Source of the DNA: Alistipes muris
GTDB lineage: Bacteria; Bacteroidota; Bacteroidia; Bacteroidales; Rikenellaceae
DNA: 64,000 nt
Assembly (NCBI RefSeq): GCF_943193205.1
Contig: NZ_CALPDD010000006.1
Coordinates: 1 to 64,000, forward strand
Reading direction: 5' to 3'
Shown: one piece after another, positions 45,871 to 54,957 of the stretch
How positions within the stretch are numbered: position 1 is the first letter of the stretch
Layout: the number at the start of each line of letters is the position of its first letter
Position numbers and translations under genes: made by a program
Notes under the pieces: model-generated
What the model saw: the letters and a program-made list of their open reading frames with translations, nothing else
Database searches by the model: none
What the model was told of the DNA's origin: nothing

Positions 45871-45920
45871 ATTGTTGGATGAAAGGTGATTTGGAAAAAG
45901 ATTCGGAAGTTTTTAGGCGG

Positions 45921-46907
45921 CTATTTATCCGGCAATAGCTTCCGAAAACGGAACCACCCGACAGCATCGTCCACGGCTTGCCCGACGGGAACGTAAGACA
46001 TTCCCAACTCATTGATGGACTTGGCATTCGAGTAGTAATTCTTTACACACAAAATCCGCATGTTTGCGGTACTGATTTCGCTGCGAAACCCGAGCCATGC
46101 GGCGCAGTCGCCGAGGGCACCGACCGTAAGCAACAGCCACCGGGGCAATCGGACCATCCGTGTTCGGCGGGAGCTTCGTGCGGCCACCATCCGGAAGAAA
46201 TCGCGGTAAGAAAGATTCTCGTTGGCCAAGAGATAGCATTCTTCGTTTTTGCCGTAACGCAGAGCCGCGACGATTCCGCGCGCCACGTCAGCTACATGTA
46301 CGAAATTCTTGCCTCCGGGTGGGTAAAACAGCAGTCGCTTGCCGTAGCCAGTCAAGACAATGCGGCCGGAACTCGGGCGGGAATCATAGGCGCCCACCAT
46401 GAATGTTGGGCATGCCGTAACGATTTCTATCTGCGATAGATACGTATTTATGCGTTGCTGGGCTTCGCTTTTGCTCTTTGCATAAGCCGAAGCTGTAAAC
46501 GGCGCGCATATCGGGCGGGTTTCGTCGCCCGGCCGCTCCGCATCGCCATAAGCGAAAATATTAGCACTGCCAACATGGACGATTCGTTCGATTTTATGTT
46601 CGATGGCGTTTCGTATGAGTTGTTCGGTGGCTGTCACGTTGACCCACCGGAAAGAGTTGTAGGGGCCGTGCTGTGCGGTTTTGGCGGCACAATGGACGAC
46701 GTAACGACAGCCATCCATTGCATTCCGAAGAGTCGTAGGTGCGGTGAAATCGCCTTCGACCAATTCCAAAGCCGGATGCTGCATTCCGACGAATAACGCC
46801 TTTTTGCGCAGCAATCCCCGCACGGCGTATCCGGCTGCAAGCAGTTCATGAATGGCGTTCACCCCCAGCAGGCTGTTCGCCCCCGTGACCAATACGCGCT
46901 CTGTCAT
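45921..46907 (-). CDS. NAD(P)-dependent epimerase/dehydratase-family protein
   Basis: The start at MTERVLVTGANSLLGVNAI, defined by the ATGA overlap with the upstream SDR gene, gives 328 aa. It has an extended SDR Rossmann fold: GANSLLG nucleotide-binding loop, then RYVVHCAAKTA, and catalytic YAKSK at ~146-150. Related proteins include dihydroflavonol reductase/3-beta-HSD-like enzymes. The substrate is unknown. It is the second gene of a two-gene unit, GC-rich like the chromosome. Confidence 0.82.
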   Translation of the reverse strand: MTERVLVTGANSLLGVNAIHELLAAGYAVRGLLRKKALFVGMQHPALELVEGDFTAPTTLRNAMDGCRYVVHCAAKTAQHGPYNSFRWVNVTATEQLIRNAIEHKIERIVHVGSANIFAYGDAERPGDETRPICAPFTASAYAKSKSEAQQRINTYLSQIEIVTACPTFMVGAYDSRPSSGRIVLTGYGKRLLFYPPGGKNFVHVADVARGIVAALRYGKNEECYLLANENLSYRDFFRMVAARSSRRTRMVRLPRWLLLTVGALGDCAAWLGFRSEISTANMRILCVKNYYSNAKSINELGMSYVPVGQAVDDAVGWFRFRKLLPDK

Positions 46908-47710
46908 AGCTTTTTGATTTGCAGTTCGCGTGCTACCACGCGCGACATGAGCGGCAGCCATATCCGGTTGGGAATCAATCCCATCAGCAGTCGGTTGAGC
47001 TTGTTTGACCAGCCCGGCAGAATCATCGCGTGGCGCCGGAACAACCGTCGGAGCGCGACCCGAGCAACCGCTTCGGGTGAAAGCAGTCCCAATCGGCCGA
47101 ACATGCCCTGCCTTTCGATGCGGCGTGTGACGTCGTCATTGGTTTTCATCGGTCCGGGGTTGACTACGCTCACGAAAACATTGGTGCGGCGCAGTTCTTC
47201 GTGAAGCCCCCGCGTGAAATCGTGGATATAGCGTTTGGAGGCGGGATAAATCGTTTTATAGCCGACGGGCGAAAAGGCGGCCATGCTCGATACGTTGAGG
47301 ATATAGGCCTGCGGTGCCTGTCTTAGATTGGGCAGCAGCTGGTGCGTCAGCAGCGTCGTGGCCCGGACGTTGAGCTGGATGATTCGGTCGAGGTAGTCGG
47401 GGCCGCAGTCTGCAAAGGATTCGGTGCCGCCGATGCCCGCATTGTTGATAAGCATGAACAGCGGATAGTCCGCATTGATTTTCCGGCATACTTCCGATAA
47501 CTGTTCCCGGTCCGACAGGTCAGCTTCGATGCTGACGCACCGGATGTTTTGCTTGCGCGCTTCGTCGACCGTGGCGGCAAGACCGCTTCCCGGCAGCGCC
47601 ACCAGCACCGTGTTGACGCCTTGGCGGGCCAATTCGAGCGCAAAGCAGCGTCCCAGCCCCGAACTCGCCCCGGTGACGAGTGCATAACGTGTGGATGTAG
47701 TTTCTTGCAT
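46904..47710 (-). CDS. Short-chain dehydrogenase/reductase
   Basis: The 268-aa classical SDR has the cofactor loop TGASSGLGRCFALEL (residues ~14-28), NNAGIGG near 90, catalytic Ser in NVSSMAAFSP, and YPASKRYIHDF (YxxxK). Its length and C-terminal RVALRRLFRRHAMILPG fit the DltE/YqjQ-like SDR group. It overlaps the epimerase start by 4 bp, so translation is coupled. A LuxR-type regulator is divergent 81 bp upstream. The pair may modify a lipid or small ketone, which is inference. Confidence 0.85.
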   Translation of the reverse strand: MQETTSTRYALVTGASSGLGRCFALELARQGVNTVLVALPGSGLAATVDEARKQNIRCVSIEADLSDREQLSEVCRKINADYPLFMLINNAGIGGTESFADCGPDYLDRIIQLNVRATTLLTHQLLPNLRQAPQAYILNVSSMAAFSPVGYKTIYPASKRYIHDFTRGLHEELRRTNVFVSVVNPGPMKTNDDVTRRIERQGMFGRLGLLSPEAVARVALRRLFRRHAMILPGWSNKLNRLLMGLIPNRIWLPLMSRVVARELQIKKL

Positions 47711-47723
47711 GCAATAAAAAGGT

Positions 47724-47731
47724 TATCTTTG
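47724..47731 (+). promoter_or_regulatory. -7 promoter box of the LuxR-type regulator
   Basis: Perfect TATCTTTG, 60 bp before the regulator ATG in the divergent region shared with the SDR pair. Confidence 0.55.
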
Positions 47732-47791
47732 TACTGCAAAGGAACCGAAAACCGGGTTGCTGGTCAATACTGAAAAATCATACGTCGGAAG

Positions 47792-48553
47792 ATGGATTAC
47801 GGAGAAGAATACGGCCGTTTGCTCGATTCGCAAGTGTTTTGTCCGGCGGAGCTGGACTACTCGGTGCTTGCCCGCCATGCCGGTCAGCTTTCGACGATGG
47901 CCGAGGTGGCGAACAGCGGAATTTCGGTATTCGACATGTATCGCCGCAACCATCCGTTCGTGTCGCGCAATTTCGGGCGTCTGTTCAAATATGACCTTTC
48001 ACGCATCGACGCCGAGGATGCGGAGTATTTCAATTTGCAAATTCATCCGGACGATTTCCCGGCCGTGATGCGCAACGGAGTTATCGGATTGCGGTTTGTT
48101 CTGGAAAACCTTAGTGTGGTTTTCGATACCAAATTGGTGTGCGAGTACCGGATCAACGTTTCGGGGCGGTGGGTGCGGGGCATCGAGCAGATGCAAGTGC
48201 TGGAGACCGACCCGCGCGGGAATATCTGGCTGGCGCTCTCGGTGCTGGATATGTCTCCCAATCAGACGCCGTTAGAGCGCGTCGAAGCCAAACTATATAA
48301 TTTCAAAACCGGAGAGCTATTTCCGTTGCCGGATTATCCCGAGTACGAGGGGGAAGCCGTTGCGCTGACCTCTCGTGAGAAACAGGTGTTGAAGTTAGTG
48401 CGCGACGGTTTTCTGAGCAAGGAAATTTCCGAGCAGTTGAGAATCAGCGTTCATACGGTCAATACGTACAGACAGCGGATTATCGAAAAGCTAAACGTCA
48501 ATAATTCGCTTGAGGCCATCCGCCTGGCTATGCGGTTGGGGCTGTTGGATTGA
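47792..48553 (+). CDS. LuxR-family transcriptional regulator with PAS-like sensor
   Basis: The 253-aa protein has a C-terminal GerE/LuxR HTH (LTSREKQVLKLVRDGFLSKE, then HTVNTYRQRIIEKL) at residues ~190-245. The N-terminal ~170 residues resemble a PAS-type fold (IHPDDFPAVMRNGV, ALSVLDMSPNQTPLE). No receiver Asp or His-kinase features are seen, so a small ligand is the likely signal. It is divergent from the SDR/epimerase pair and probably regulates it and itself. Confidence 0.82.
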   Translation: MDYGEEYGRLLDSQVFCPAELDYSVLARHAGQLSTMAEVANSGISVFDMYRRNHPFVSRNFGRLFKYDLSRIDAEDAEYFNLQIHPDDFPAVMRNGVIGLRFVLENLSVVFDTKLVCEYRINVSGRWVRGIEQMQVLETDPRGNIWLALSVLDMSPNQTPLERVEAKLYNFKTGELFPLPDYPEYEGEAVALTSREKQVLKLVRDGFLSKEISEQLRISVHTVNTYRQRIIEKLNVNNSLEAIRLAMRLGLLD

Positions 48554-48657
48554 GTTTTTGGCTACTTGGCTACAATAAATAGTAATGCCTTATCGGAGAA
48601 GTTTCCCTCGTTGAAACTCGCTTTTGTTATGAAGAATAGATGATAAAGTGTAAATAA

Positions 48658-49023
48658 TTAGATAGGCAAATCTAATTCATTTAATTCATCCATTACTTTT
48701 TTTATTGTTTCAGTTTCTTTTAAATAGGAGTTTTCGGCCGCACAATATAATTCATATAAAATTGAATTCTCATTTGAGTTGGTAGCTATGGTTTCTTTGG
48801 CAATAGAAATCTCAATATTTCTATTATTATACATAATCAATTCATAACTTGTGTTATATAAGATGCCTTCTACTATTTGTGTTTGCATTTTGTCAATTAC
48901 AAATGTAGCAGACTTCAGCTCTAATCTATATTGCCATTCCGTACTGGATTTTTCCCATTCGACGTTTCCGTCTATAGTTAATTTAGTTAGTTTTTTGATT
49001 AAATCAGCGTATCTTGTTTCCAT
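48658..49023 (-). CDS. Unknown small protein of an AT-rich two-gene unit
   Basis: The start at METRYADLIKKLTKLTID gives 121 aa with a mixed beta/alpha pattern (WQYRLELKSATFVIDKMQTQ) and no recognised domain. It follows the membrane protein gene by 2 bp. The base composition is far more AT-rich than the adjacent LuxR and SDR genes, so the pair was probably acquired. Confidence 0.65.
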   Translation of the reverse strand: METRYADLIKKLTKLTIDGNVEWEKSSTEWQYRLELKSATFVIDKMQTQIVEGILYNTSYELIMYNNRNIEISIAKETIATNSNENSILYELYCAAENSYLKETETIKKVMDELNELDLPI

Positions 49024-49025
49024 AA

Positions 49026-49589
49026 TTATTTTGACTTTAATTGATTTTCCAATGTGCTTAATATTGTTGCAACTTCTTCCATATCTTGGCAAAAGATAAT
49101 TTTGTCCAGTTTACCTTTATTATTTATTTGTTTATCAAGATTACTTAGACCGATTTCTACTCTTTTCTTTAGTCTGCCAAATTCTTCTCTATCAAATTCA
49201 ATTCTTTTGATAAATTCAACTCGCGTCATAAAGTCTTTTACATCGCATAATCTCAACTTAGCAAGCTCATATTTGTCACTATTAATACATTCTTCTATAA
49301 AGCGAATATTTGCTACTATTTTGGCTAAATCAGATATGGATAAAATTTGTTCGACTTTTTCTTTAGTTTCTTTAACTGCGGTTTGGGTGCTTTGTGTTAT
49401 GGCTTGAAGTGCGAAAATTTGTAAAATCGCAACAAATAAGCCATATGCAGAAATGTACCCGCCAATTAAAGTTGAAAGATTAAAAATATTTTTTTGGTAA
49501 TCCGGTGTATATTTTCCATATAGCCCTATGATGAGACCAAAGATAATTATGAATAATAAGCCTAAGAATATTTTTATATGTTTCTTCAT
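49026..49589 (-). CDS. Membrane protein with cytoplasmic coiled coil
   Basis: The 187-aa protein has two N-terminal membrane segments (IKIFLGLLFIIIFGLIIGLY and ~35-60, GGYISAYGLFVAILQIFAL), then a ~125-residue helical, probably cytoplasmic part starting TQTAVKETKEKVEQILSISD. No enzymatic motif. It is the first gene of a two-gene AT-rich unit. Membrane plus coiled-coil proteins in accessory DNA can be effectors, but function here is unknown. Confidence 0.7.
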   Translation of the reverse strand: MKKHIKIFLGLLFIIIFGLIIGLYGKYTPDYQKNIFNLSTLIGGYISAYGLFVAILQIFALQAITQSTQTAVKETKEKVEQILSISDLAKIVANIRFIEECINSDKYELAKLRLCDVKDFMTRVEFIKRIEFDREEFGRLKKRVEIGLSNLDKQINNKGKLDKIIFCQDMEEVATILSTLENQLKSK

Positions 49590-49734
49590 TTGTGTTACTT
49601 ATAGCTTATGCAAAGATATATTATTTTGCCTTATTTGGCAATTTTATATAGTGTAAATTTAGATTATTGTTTTATTGAAAGAACATCAGCTGTTCTTGTG
49701 TATTTGTTTGTTCGTTTTATGATTGTTTTAAATA

Positions 49735-49772
49735 CAAAAAAGCGATTACGCAAAGGCGTAATCGCTTTTTTT
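49735..49772. terminator. Bidirectional terminator, probably the original tRNA-Thr terminator
   Basis: AGCGATTACGC/GCGTAATCGCT stem with A-run before and T-run after, directly outside the truncated tRNA copy. Before island C integrated it would have lain right behind the 3' end of tRNA-Thr. Confidence 0.8.
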
Positions 49773-49775
49773 GTA

Positions 49776-49845
49776 AGAGCCGAAACCGAGATTTGAACTC
49801 GGGACCCCTTCATTACGAGTGAAGTGCTCTACCGCTGAGCTATTT
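49776..49845 (-). repeat. att repeat: 70-bp copy of tRNA-Thr
   Basis: Identical over 70 bp to 58,534-58,603. It holds all of tRNA-Thr except the first four nucleotides of the acceptor stem and continues into unrelated DNA, so it is an attachment-site duplication rather than a working tRNA gene. Confidence 0.9.
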
Positions 49846-50299
49846 ATGTAATATGCATAAAATCAGCATATTATAAGCGCCCTTCAATCCCGTTTTACTC
49901 GTTATGGGAAGTCTATGGGAAATAACCACCCCCTGCAAGTGAATAAAATCGTGTTATAAGTTTCTAATTGTCATTGCGTTAAGTTGTTGACTATCCATAG
50001 TCCAATATGTAGTGTTCTTTCATGATTGTGTAATGTATTAATTGATAATTGTTTGAAGTGATAATGATAGATGAGCAGACCCCTTCATCTTTTCAAAAAA
50101 GCGAGGACAAACCTTGCAAAAGTGCCAGGTGTGTCCTCGTTTGTGTCGAGTAAATCGCGTGGGAAAATTTTCCCTCTCTCCTACTCTTTCCTTTTAAGAA
50201 TGTAGTGTTGCTTTGTTATCTGGTAAAACTGCAAGGACAGACCCGAATAAAGCGGTTTATCATAGACCGTCTGTTCAAGTCTGTCCAATCTTTTAAATA
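49846..50299. other. Left end of element C, noncoding
   Basis: About 450 bp without a gene. Two long-loop hairpins are present: CGAGGACA/TGTCCTCG (about 50,102-50,140) and GGACAGAC/GTCTGTCC (about 50,233-50,284). They may terminate the HEPN gene transcript or be recombinase-related structure. Confidence 0.4.
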
Positions 50300-50743
50300 T
50301 TAATGATCTAATGCAAAATTAGCAATATTCAGAACAAAATCTTTGAATGTTTTATAATCCAAGGTAGCTTCAAAATTATTTGAACAATTTTTGTTAAATT
50401 TATCGGTAAAGATTATTTCTTCTATAGGTACGGACATCTCCTTGCAATTATATTCAAACCTGCTATGAGCTACTGCATTTCGTAAGTGAGTTGCTATCTT
50501 GCAAATACTCTTATTTTTTTCGATTTTGATGTTATCTTCATCTATCCCCCAATTTTTGACAGAATCTTTGGGTAAAGATTCAATCATTTCTTTGTGAGGA
50601 ACCATCAACAATCCAAGGCAAGCATTTATAAATAGAGTTCTTGAATAGCTTTGCTCTTCGGGATGCTCTTTAATGTAGCTTTCATATTGTGCAAGTGCTT
50701 TTTTTGTACGTCGAATAAATTCTTTGTAATCGAAATCTCCCAT
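50300..50743 (-). CDS. HEPN-domain protein
   Basis: The 147-aa all-helical protein carries HLRNAVAHSRFEY near residue 88. This contains R-x4-H, the catalytic motif of HEPN ribonucleases, and is preceded by the helix IEKNKSICKIATH. Many HEPN RNases act in toxin-antitoxin or anti-phage defence. It stands alone, with no adjacent nucleotidyltransferase antitoxin. It is oriented with the BspA-like gene and about 80 bp from it. Confidence 0.7.
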   Translation of the reverse strand: MGDFDYKEFIRRTKKALAQYESYIKEHPEEQSYSRTLFINACLGLLMVPHKEMIESLPKDSVKNWGIDEDNIKIEKNKSICKIATHLRNAVAHSRFEYNCKEMSVPIEEIIFTDKFNKNCSNNFEATLDYKTFKDFVLNIANFALDH

Positions 50744-50820
50744 TTTTTCTTTTTCTTTTATTTCTTCCGTGATAGCGAACCGTATCGCAGGAGAAAGATT
50801 AATGATTTGAGTTTGCGTTC

Positions 50821-51891
50821 TTAATCGAAGTCGTATCCGACAATCTGGTCTGCGTAGTTGCTCCAGCCCGATGCATCTTTGTAACTATCAATAGAAGCAC
50901 TCGGAACGTAGATAGTTGCGGAGGTTGGGAAAGGATGACGGTATCCTGCCAATTGAGGCGGGGCGGTCGATTTGCAATAAATACTTTTCAGATTGCTGCA
51001 ATTGCTGAATGCATAGTCTTCAATCAACATAATGCCCTTTCCAATTGTTACATTCGTTAGGCTGGAACAGCTGTAGAATGTATATTTCCCAATTGATATA
51101 ACATTATTAGGAATGGTTATATTGCTAAGATATTTGCAATTGTAAAATGTTCCCTCTTCTATCGTCGTTACACCAGCAGGAATAGTTATGCTCCTTAAAT
51201 TACAACGACTGAATGCGTATTTCCCAATCGACGTCACGCTGTTGGGAATTGTTACACTTGTTAGGTTGGAACAGTCGTAGAATGCACTCTCTCCGATTGA
51301 GGTAATGCCATTATGAATAACAATACTTTCTATATTGAGGCATCGTTTAAAAGCATTTGTTTTTATTTCTCTTTCATGAGAGAAAACCGTACCTTTCCCA
51401 TTTTCGTAGCTATTGGTTGCAGATTTTGGATATTCTGAAATCGGGTTATTGTCGCATGTGGTGTAACTGAGTAATAAAGGAGCGGATTCACTTACTGTTG
51501 CAATTGATTTTATAGTTGTCGTTTCTTCCACCTTGGAGGGCGTTTGTGAATTGTGCGATTTTACAAACGGGTAACCTGCAAACGGGTCTTCTCCTGGATG
51601 ATATTTCTTTTTTAAGATGATGTGGAATTTATGACGAGTAGGAAGAAACAGGACGCGGTTGGCTCCGATAAGTGTATGGTCGACTTCCCATCCCAATCGA
51701 GATAACATATTCAGAGTCTGGCCAAGATTTCTTCTCCCAATATAAATCGGTTTTCCATCGAACATCAATGTTGTTCTCAAGTGTCGTCCTCCACCGCGCT
51801 GGTAAAGGTCAAGATAGGCTGTTCTGGTTTGAGCGGAAACACTCGTGGCAATTAATATTGCCATAAGAAGCATTATCAAAAGTTTTTTCAT
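50821..51891 (-). CDS. Secreted BspA-type leucine-rich repeat protein
   Basis: The 356-aa protein has a signal peptide (MKKLLIMLLMAILIATSVSA, cleavage near AQT). Residues ~185-310 contain five or six LRR_5 units of the form SVTIPNSVTSIGKYAFSRC, as in BspA adhesins of oral and gut Bacteroidetes. The N-terminal ~130 residues (DLYQRGGGRHLRTTLMFDGK) are unassigned. It probably binds host or bacterial surfaces. It resembles host-interaction cargo rather than a defence gene. Confidence 0.82.
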   Translation of the reverse strand: MKKLLIMLLMAILIATSVSAQTRTAYLDLYQRGGGRHLRTTLMFDGKPIYIGRRNLGQTLNMLSRLGWEVDHTLIGANRVLFLPTRHKFHIILKKKYHPGEDPFAGYPFVKSHNSQTPSKVEETTTIKSIATVSESAPLLLSYTTCDNNPISEYPKSATNSYENGKGTVFSHEREIKTNAFKRCLNIESIVIHNGITSIGESAFYDCSNLTSVTIPNSVTSIGKYAFSRCNLRSITIPAGVTTIEEGTFYNCKYLSNITIPNNVISIGKYTFYSCSSLTNVTIGKGIMLIEDYAFSNCSNLKSIYCKSTAPPQLAGYRHPFPTSATIYVPSASIDSYKDASGWSNYADQIVGYDFD

Positions 51892-51959
51892 GGACTTTAA
51901 TAAATTTAAGGTCTATGTAATATGGCTTTGTAAAGCTGACAAATCAATTGTCTGAAAAG

Positions 51960-52484
51960 CTAATTTACATTGACTTGATATGCGTCGTTCGTGACAACGT
52001 AATTTACGAGTGTATTTTCGGGAATAACCAGTTTTTCGCCTTTTATACACAGGCAGAATAGGCAAGGCCAGCAAACCGTCAAACCAACACCGAGACCGAC
52101 ACCTAATGCCGTGCCTTTTCGGTCAGCCCCTTCCCGTATGAGATTCCCTTGCAGCATGATGTATTGCCCATCAATGGAATAGGTGGAGAGAAAATCCAAT
52201 TTGATATAAGCACCTTTTCCTACGCCTTTGGCTTTTTGAATTGTGGCAGAAATCTCAACAGGAGTACCTCGTCGTATCAAAACATGCTGCCCGTTGTTGT
52301 CTTTAATGTCGGCATCCACAATTGCAGTTGGGACTGTTTGGGTTTTAGCGTTCGTATTGCTGTAAATAGCAGATGTAAGTCTGACAGGAATGTTCTTTCC
52401 ATTAGGCAGTAGCACATGCGTTGTTTGGGCATGTACGCCAAATCCCATCGTGACGATAGCCACGAATAAACCAAGTTTCTTCAT
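51960..52484 (-). CDS. Secreted protein with a glycine-rich membrane-like segment
   Basis: The 174-aa protein has a signal peptide (MKKLGLFVAIVTMGFGVHA, cleavage near QTT). A beta-rich domain with NIPVRLTSAIYS and ADIKDNNGQHVLIRRGTPVE follows, and then a glycine-zipper-like GTALGVGLGVGLTVCWPCLF near residues 125-144. No family name was recalled, but the pattern fits small conserved Bacteroidetes envelope proteins. It lies 68 bp upstream of the BspA gene on the same strand and may be co-expressed. Confidence 0.7.
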   Translation of the reverse strand: MKKLGLFVAIVTMGFGVHAQTTHVLLPNGKNIPVRLTSAIYSNTNAKTQTVPTAIVDADIKDNNGQHVLIRRGTPVEISATIQKAKGVGKGAYIKLDFLSTYSIDGQYIMLQGNLIREGADRKGTALGVGLGVGLTVCWPCLFCLCIKGEKLVIPENTLVNYVVTNDAYQVNVN

Positions 52485-53083
52485 AGAAATGAAAGTTTAG
52501 AGTGCCGTACCAGCACCTATACGACTGTCAAATAAGATTGATTTGAGTAAACAGAAAGCGTGGTGCTGAAAACTTACTCAATGATTGCAGGTCGTAGGAA
52601 ACCTTGAAGATTAAATAAGCAACAGCCCCACGCCTATACCCACGAATGGATATGACGCGGCAAGATGTTCGCCCATCCTCTCTTCTGTCGAATTTCCTAC
52701 GTTCGCAATCAGAGAACAAGCTACACTTTCCGTGTATTCAATATGTTACTGCAAAAGTAGCATATTCAGCGGAAATTGCAAAACATCTTACTTATGGGTG
52801 CTGTTGCTGTTAGGATACCGCAAAGTTCAGTAAAACAAATTTTCCATGCAATAGTCGGTAGTATGGATTCAGAAATTTGTTATTCGTAAATTGAGGGTAA
52901 GGATTTCAAGGTTAAGCGTGCAGGATTTCAGAAAATAACGTATTGCATTTGTTCCTTGCCCCTTTTTATCCGCTTTACGCCAGCATAAAAACAGAAATGG
53001 GACATTGCCAAAACTTCATGGTTTTGCAATGCCCCTAATTACTGTAAGTTATGGTTTCCTTAAATGAAAGTGCGGTCTGTGTT
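52485..53083. other. 600-bp intergenic region in element C
   Basis: No gene or recognised RNA. It probably holds the promoter of the minus-strand secreted genes. A CAGCACC/GGTGCTG pairing spans about 52,510-52,567 but is not convincing as a terminator. Confidence 0.4.
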
Positions 53084-53401
53084 TTACTCTCTTGCTATTT
53101 CCTGTATTACGTTGTCCATATAGATTGCTTGACCGCTCGTCGTGCGTCCCCACCAATAGCAATCGAGTGCGTCGATTACCACTTCATTTTGTGCTTTTAG
53201 TTCTCGTGCCAAGTAAGGCGATACCAGCCACCACTCGAAAATTTCGTCTTCGGTATCGACGAAAGGATACATGTATTCTTCATCAATCTTACCTGCACGG
53301 ATAAGTTCCTCGACCACTTCGTTCTGTCCATAAAGCACATGCAAATCGGCTATGCGTTTCGCCCTTAATAGTGTGTCCATAATTCTTGTTTTTACATTCA
53401 T
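53084..53401 (-). CDS. Unknown small acidic protein
   Basis: The start at MNVKTRIMDTLLRAKRIADL gives 105 aa; a start at the later MDTLL (53,380) is equally possible. The middle and end (YPFVDTEDEIFEWWLVSPYL, CYWWGRTTSGQAIYMD) are Trp-rich and look conserved, but no domain is recognised. Similar short proteins occur on Bacteroides plasmids and transferable elements. It is divergent from the coiled-coil membrane gene. Confidence 0.6.
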   Translation of the reverse strand: MNVKTRIMDTLLRAKRIADLHVLYGQNEVVEELIRAGKIDEEYMYPFVDTEDEIFEWWLVSPYLARELKAQNEVVIDALDCYWWGRTTSGQAIYMDNVIQEIARE

Positions 53402-53570
53402 CAAGGGAAGGGGGCTTTGATTAGTGTATCTGTTTGTGGACAGGGTATGAACGAAAAAGAACAATAGGAGGTCTTATTATTTTATGAATCGAGCTGAATT
53501 AAGGTTGTAAAAGTTTGATTTATACCATATATTCTGTACTTTTACATTAGTAAAAAGCATATAATTTATC

Positions 53571-54812
53571 ATGGCGACAATATCATTAGAAGAACGTAGG
53601 CAAAAAGCAGTAGAATTAGTGGCGGAAATTACAGTTTTAAAGAACTCATTAAATTCTATTTTTAAGGAAACTAATTCTCTGTTTAGTGGTATAAAGTCCA
53701 ATGACAAGATTTATAAGTCTCTTGTTGAAAAGTTAGACATAATAAATAAAGAAACAGCAATAGCCATAGCGGGTTTTAAAGGAGATAAAAACAAGATAAT
53801 AAAACTCCTGAATGAAGCTGAAAAATTTTACAAGGATAAATATTCTCCTTTAGCGGCTAAATACGCTATAAAAAAGAAAGAATTTGTTGCGGATACAATT
53901 AGTGCAGATAAAGAGCGAAAGAAATTTGAGAAATTAAAAAGGGATTGTATGTCCCAATATAACGAAATTGTTTTATTGGGGAAGAATTATAAGGCAAGGA
54001 TTATAGAGTTAAAAAAAATTGAGAACGCGATGCAGAATTTGCATCGTGCAGCAGAGCAAAATAAAGGTAAAATAGATAAGCTCCAAGAAGCTGTCACACT
54101 TGCACAAAAAGAAGCTACAATATCTAATAGCAATATCAAGGTTTTAGAACGTGAATGTATTTCTCTTACAAAAAATATTCGAGCATATGCCCGTGAATCA
54201 GATGTTAATAATCAAAAAATAGTAAAGCTACATCGTGATTCAGAAACAAAATTAGCGGAAATTCAGAGAATTTATGAAATCGCAAGTGAAACGGGGCTTG
54301 GTGGTGAGTTTGAAAAGCGGCGAAACAGTCTGAATGCCGAAATTAAAAAGTGGGAAATATATATTTTGGCAACATCTATTCTGTTGTTCGTCGGTATTAT
54401 AGGATTATTTATTTTTCAATTAGGTATAAACCAATGGGTATTGAACGCTACTTTTGATTTGAATTTTTATGTCAGATTTCTAATCTTTTCTCCCGTAGTT
54501 TATTATCTCTACTTTATTTCAATACAATATAGTAAAGCAAAACAATTACACGACAAATATGCATTTAAGGTAACTCTTTCAATGACTATTAAATCGCATA
54601 TTGAATTATTAACGCAACAAGGATATTTCAAAGAAGAGAAGCATTTAGACCAAATTTTAGGGTTTGTACTTGATGGGTTTAGAAATATTTATTGCGAGCC
54701 TAATAATAGTTCAGATGATTATAAAATGAGAATAAAGTTGGCTGATGTTGAAATAGAATTGCAAAAGAAAATCATTGACAAATTAGCAGAGTTAGCCCCT
54801 AAAAAATCTTGA
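53571..54812 (+). CDS. Long coiled-coil protein with two membrane segments
   Basis: The 413-aa protein has residues ~1-260 almost wholly helical and Lys/Glu-rich (coiled coil). Two membrane segments follow at ~263-285 (YILATSILLFVGIIGLFIFQ) and ~303-323 (VRFLIFSPVVYYLYFISIQY), then a ~90-residue tail. No enzymatic motif. Very AT-rich. Architecture of this kind, with a cytoplasmic coil plus membrane hairpin, is found among membrane-acting defence effectors, but there is no direct support for that here. Confidence 0.7.
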   Translation: MATISLEERRQKAVELVAEITVLKNSLNSIFKETNSLFSGIKSNDKIYKSLVEKLDIINKETAIAIAGFKGDKNKIIKLLNEAEKFYKDKYSPLAAKYAIKKKEFVADTISADKERKKFEKLKRDCMSQYNEIVLLGKNYKARIIELKKIENAMQNLHRAAEQNKGKIDKLQEAVTLAQKEATISNSNIKVLERECISLTKNIRAYARESDVNNQKIVKLHRDSETKLAEIQRIYEIASETGLGGEFEKRRNSLNAEIKKWEIYILATSILLFVGIIGLFIFQLGINQWVLNATFDLNFYVRFLIFSPVVYYLYFISIQYSKAKQLHDKYAFKVTLSMTIKSHIELLTQQGYFKEEKHLDQILGFVLDGFRNIYCEPNNSSDDYKMRIKLADVEIELQKKIIDKLAELAPKKS

Positions 54813-54836
54813 TAACTTTTAGTGTGTTTGCTAAAT

Positions 54837-54877
54837 AAGTTCCGACCAGTTATGAACTAGTCGGAACTTATTATTTC
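54837..54877. terminator. Convergent terminator hairpin
   Basis: TAAGTTCCGA (54,837) pairs with TCGGAACTTA (54,861), between the plus-strand membrane gene and the minus-strand helicase-like gene. Confidence 0.65.
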
Positions 54878-54957
54878 ACAATCATCCTATCTCTAACAAT
54901 GGTTATGCAGGCCGTTGTCTTGCCATTGATTTTGGGCGTTGTATGTTTTACCTCGTA

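Noticed and set aside
49776..49845. Second tRNA-Thr gene
   Set aside because: The 5' acceptor nucleotides are replaced by unrelated sequence, so it cannot form an acceptor stem; it is an att duplication.
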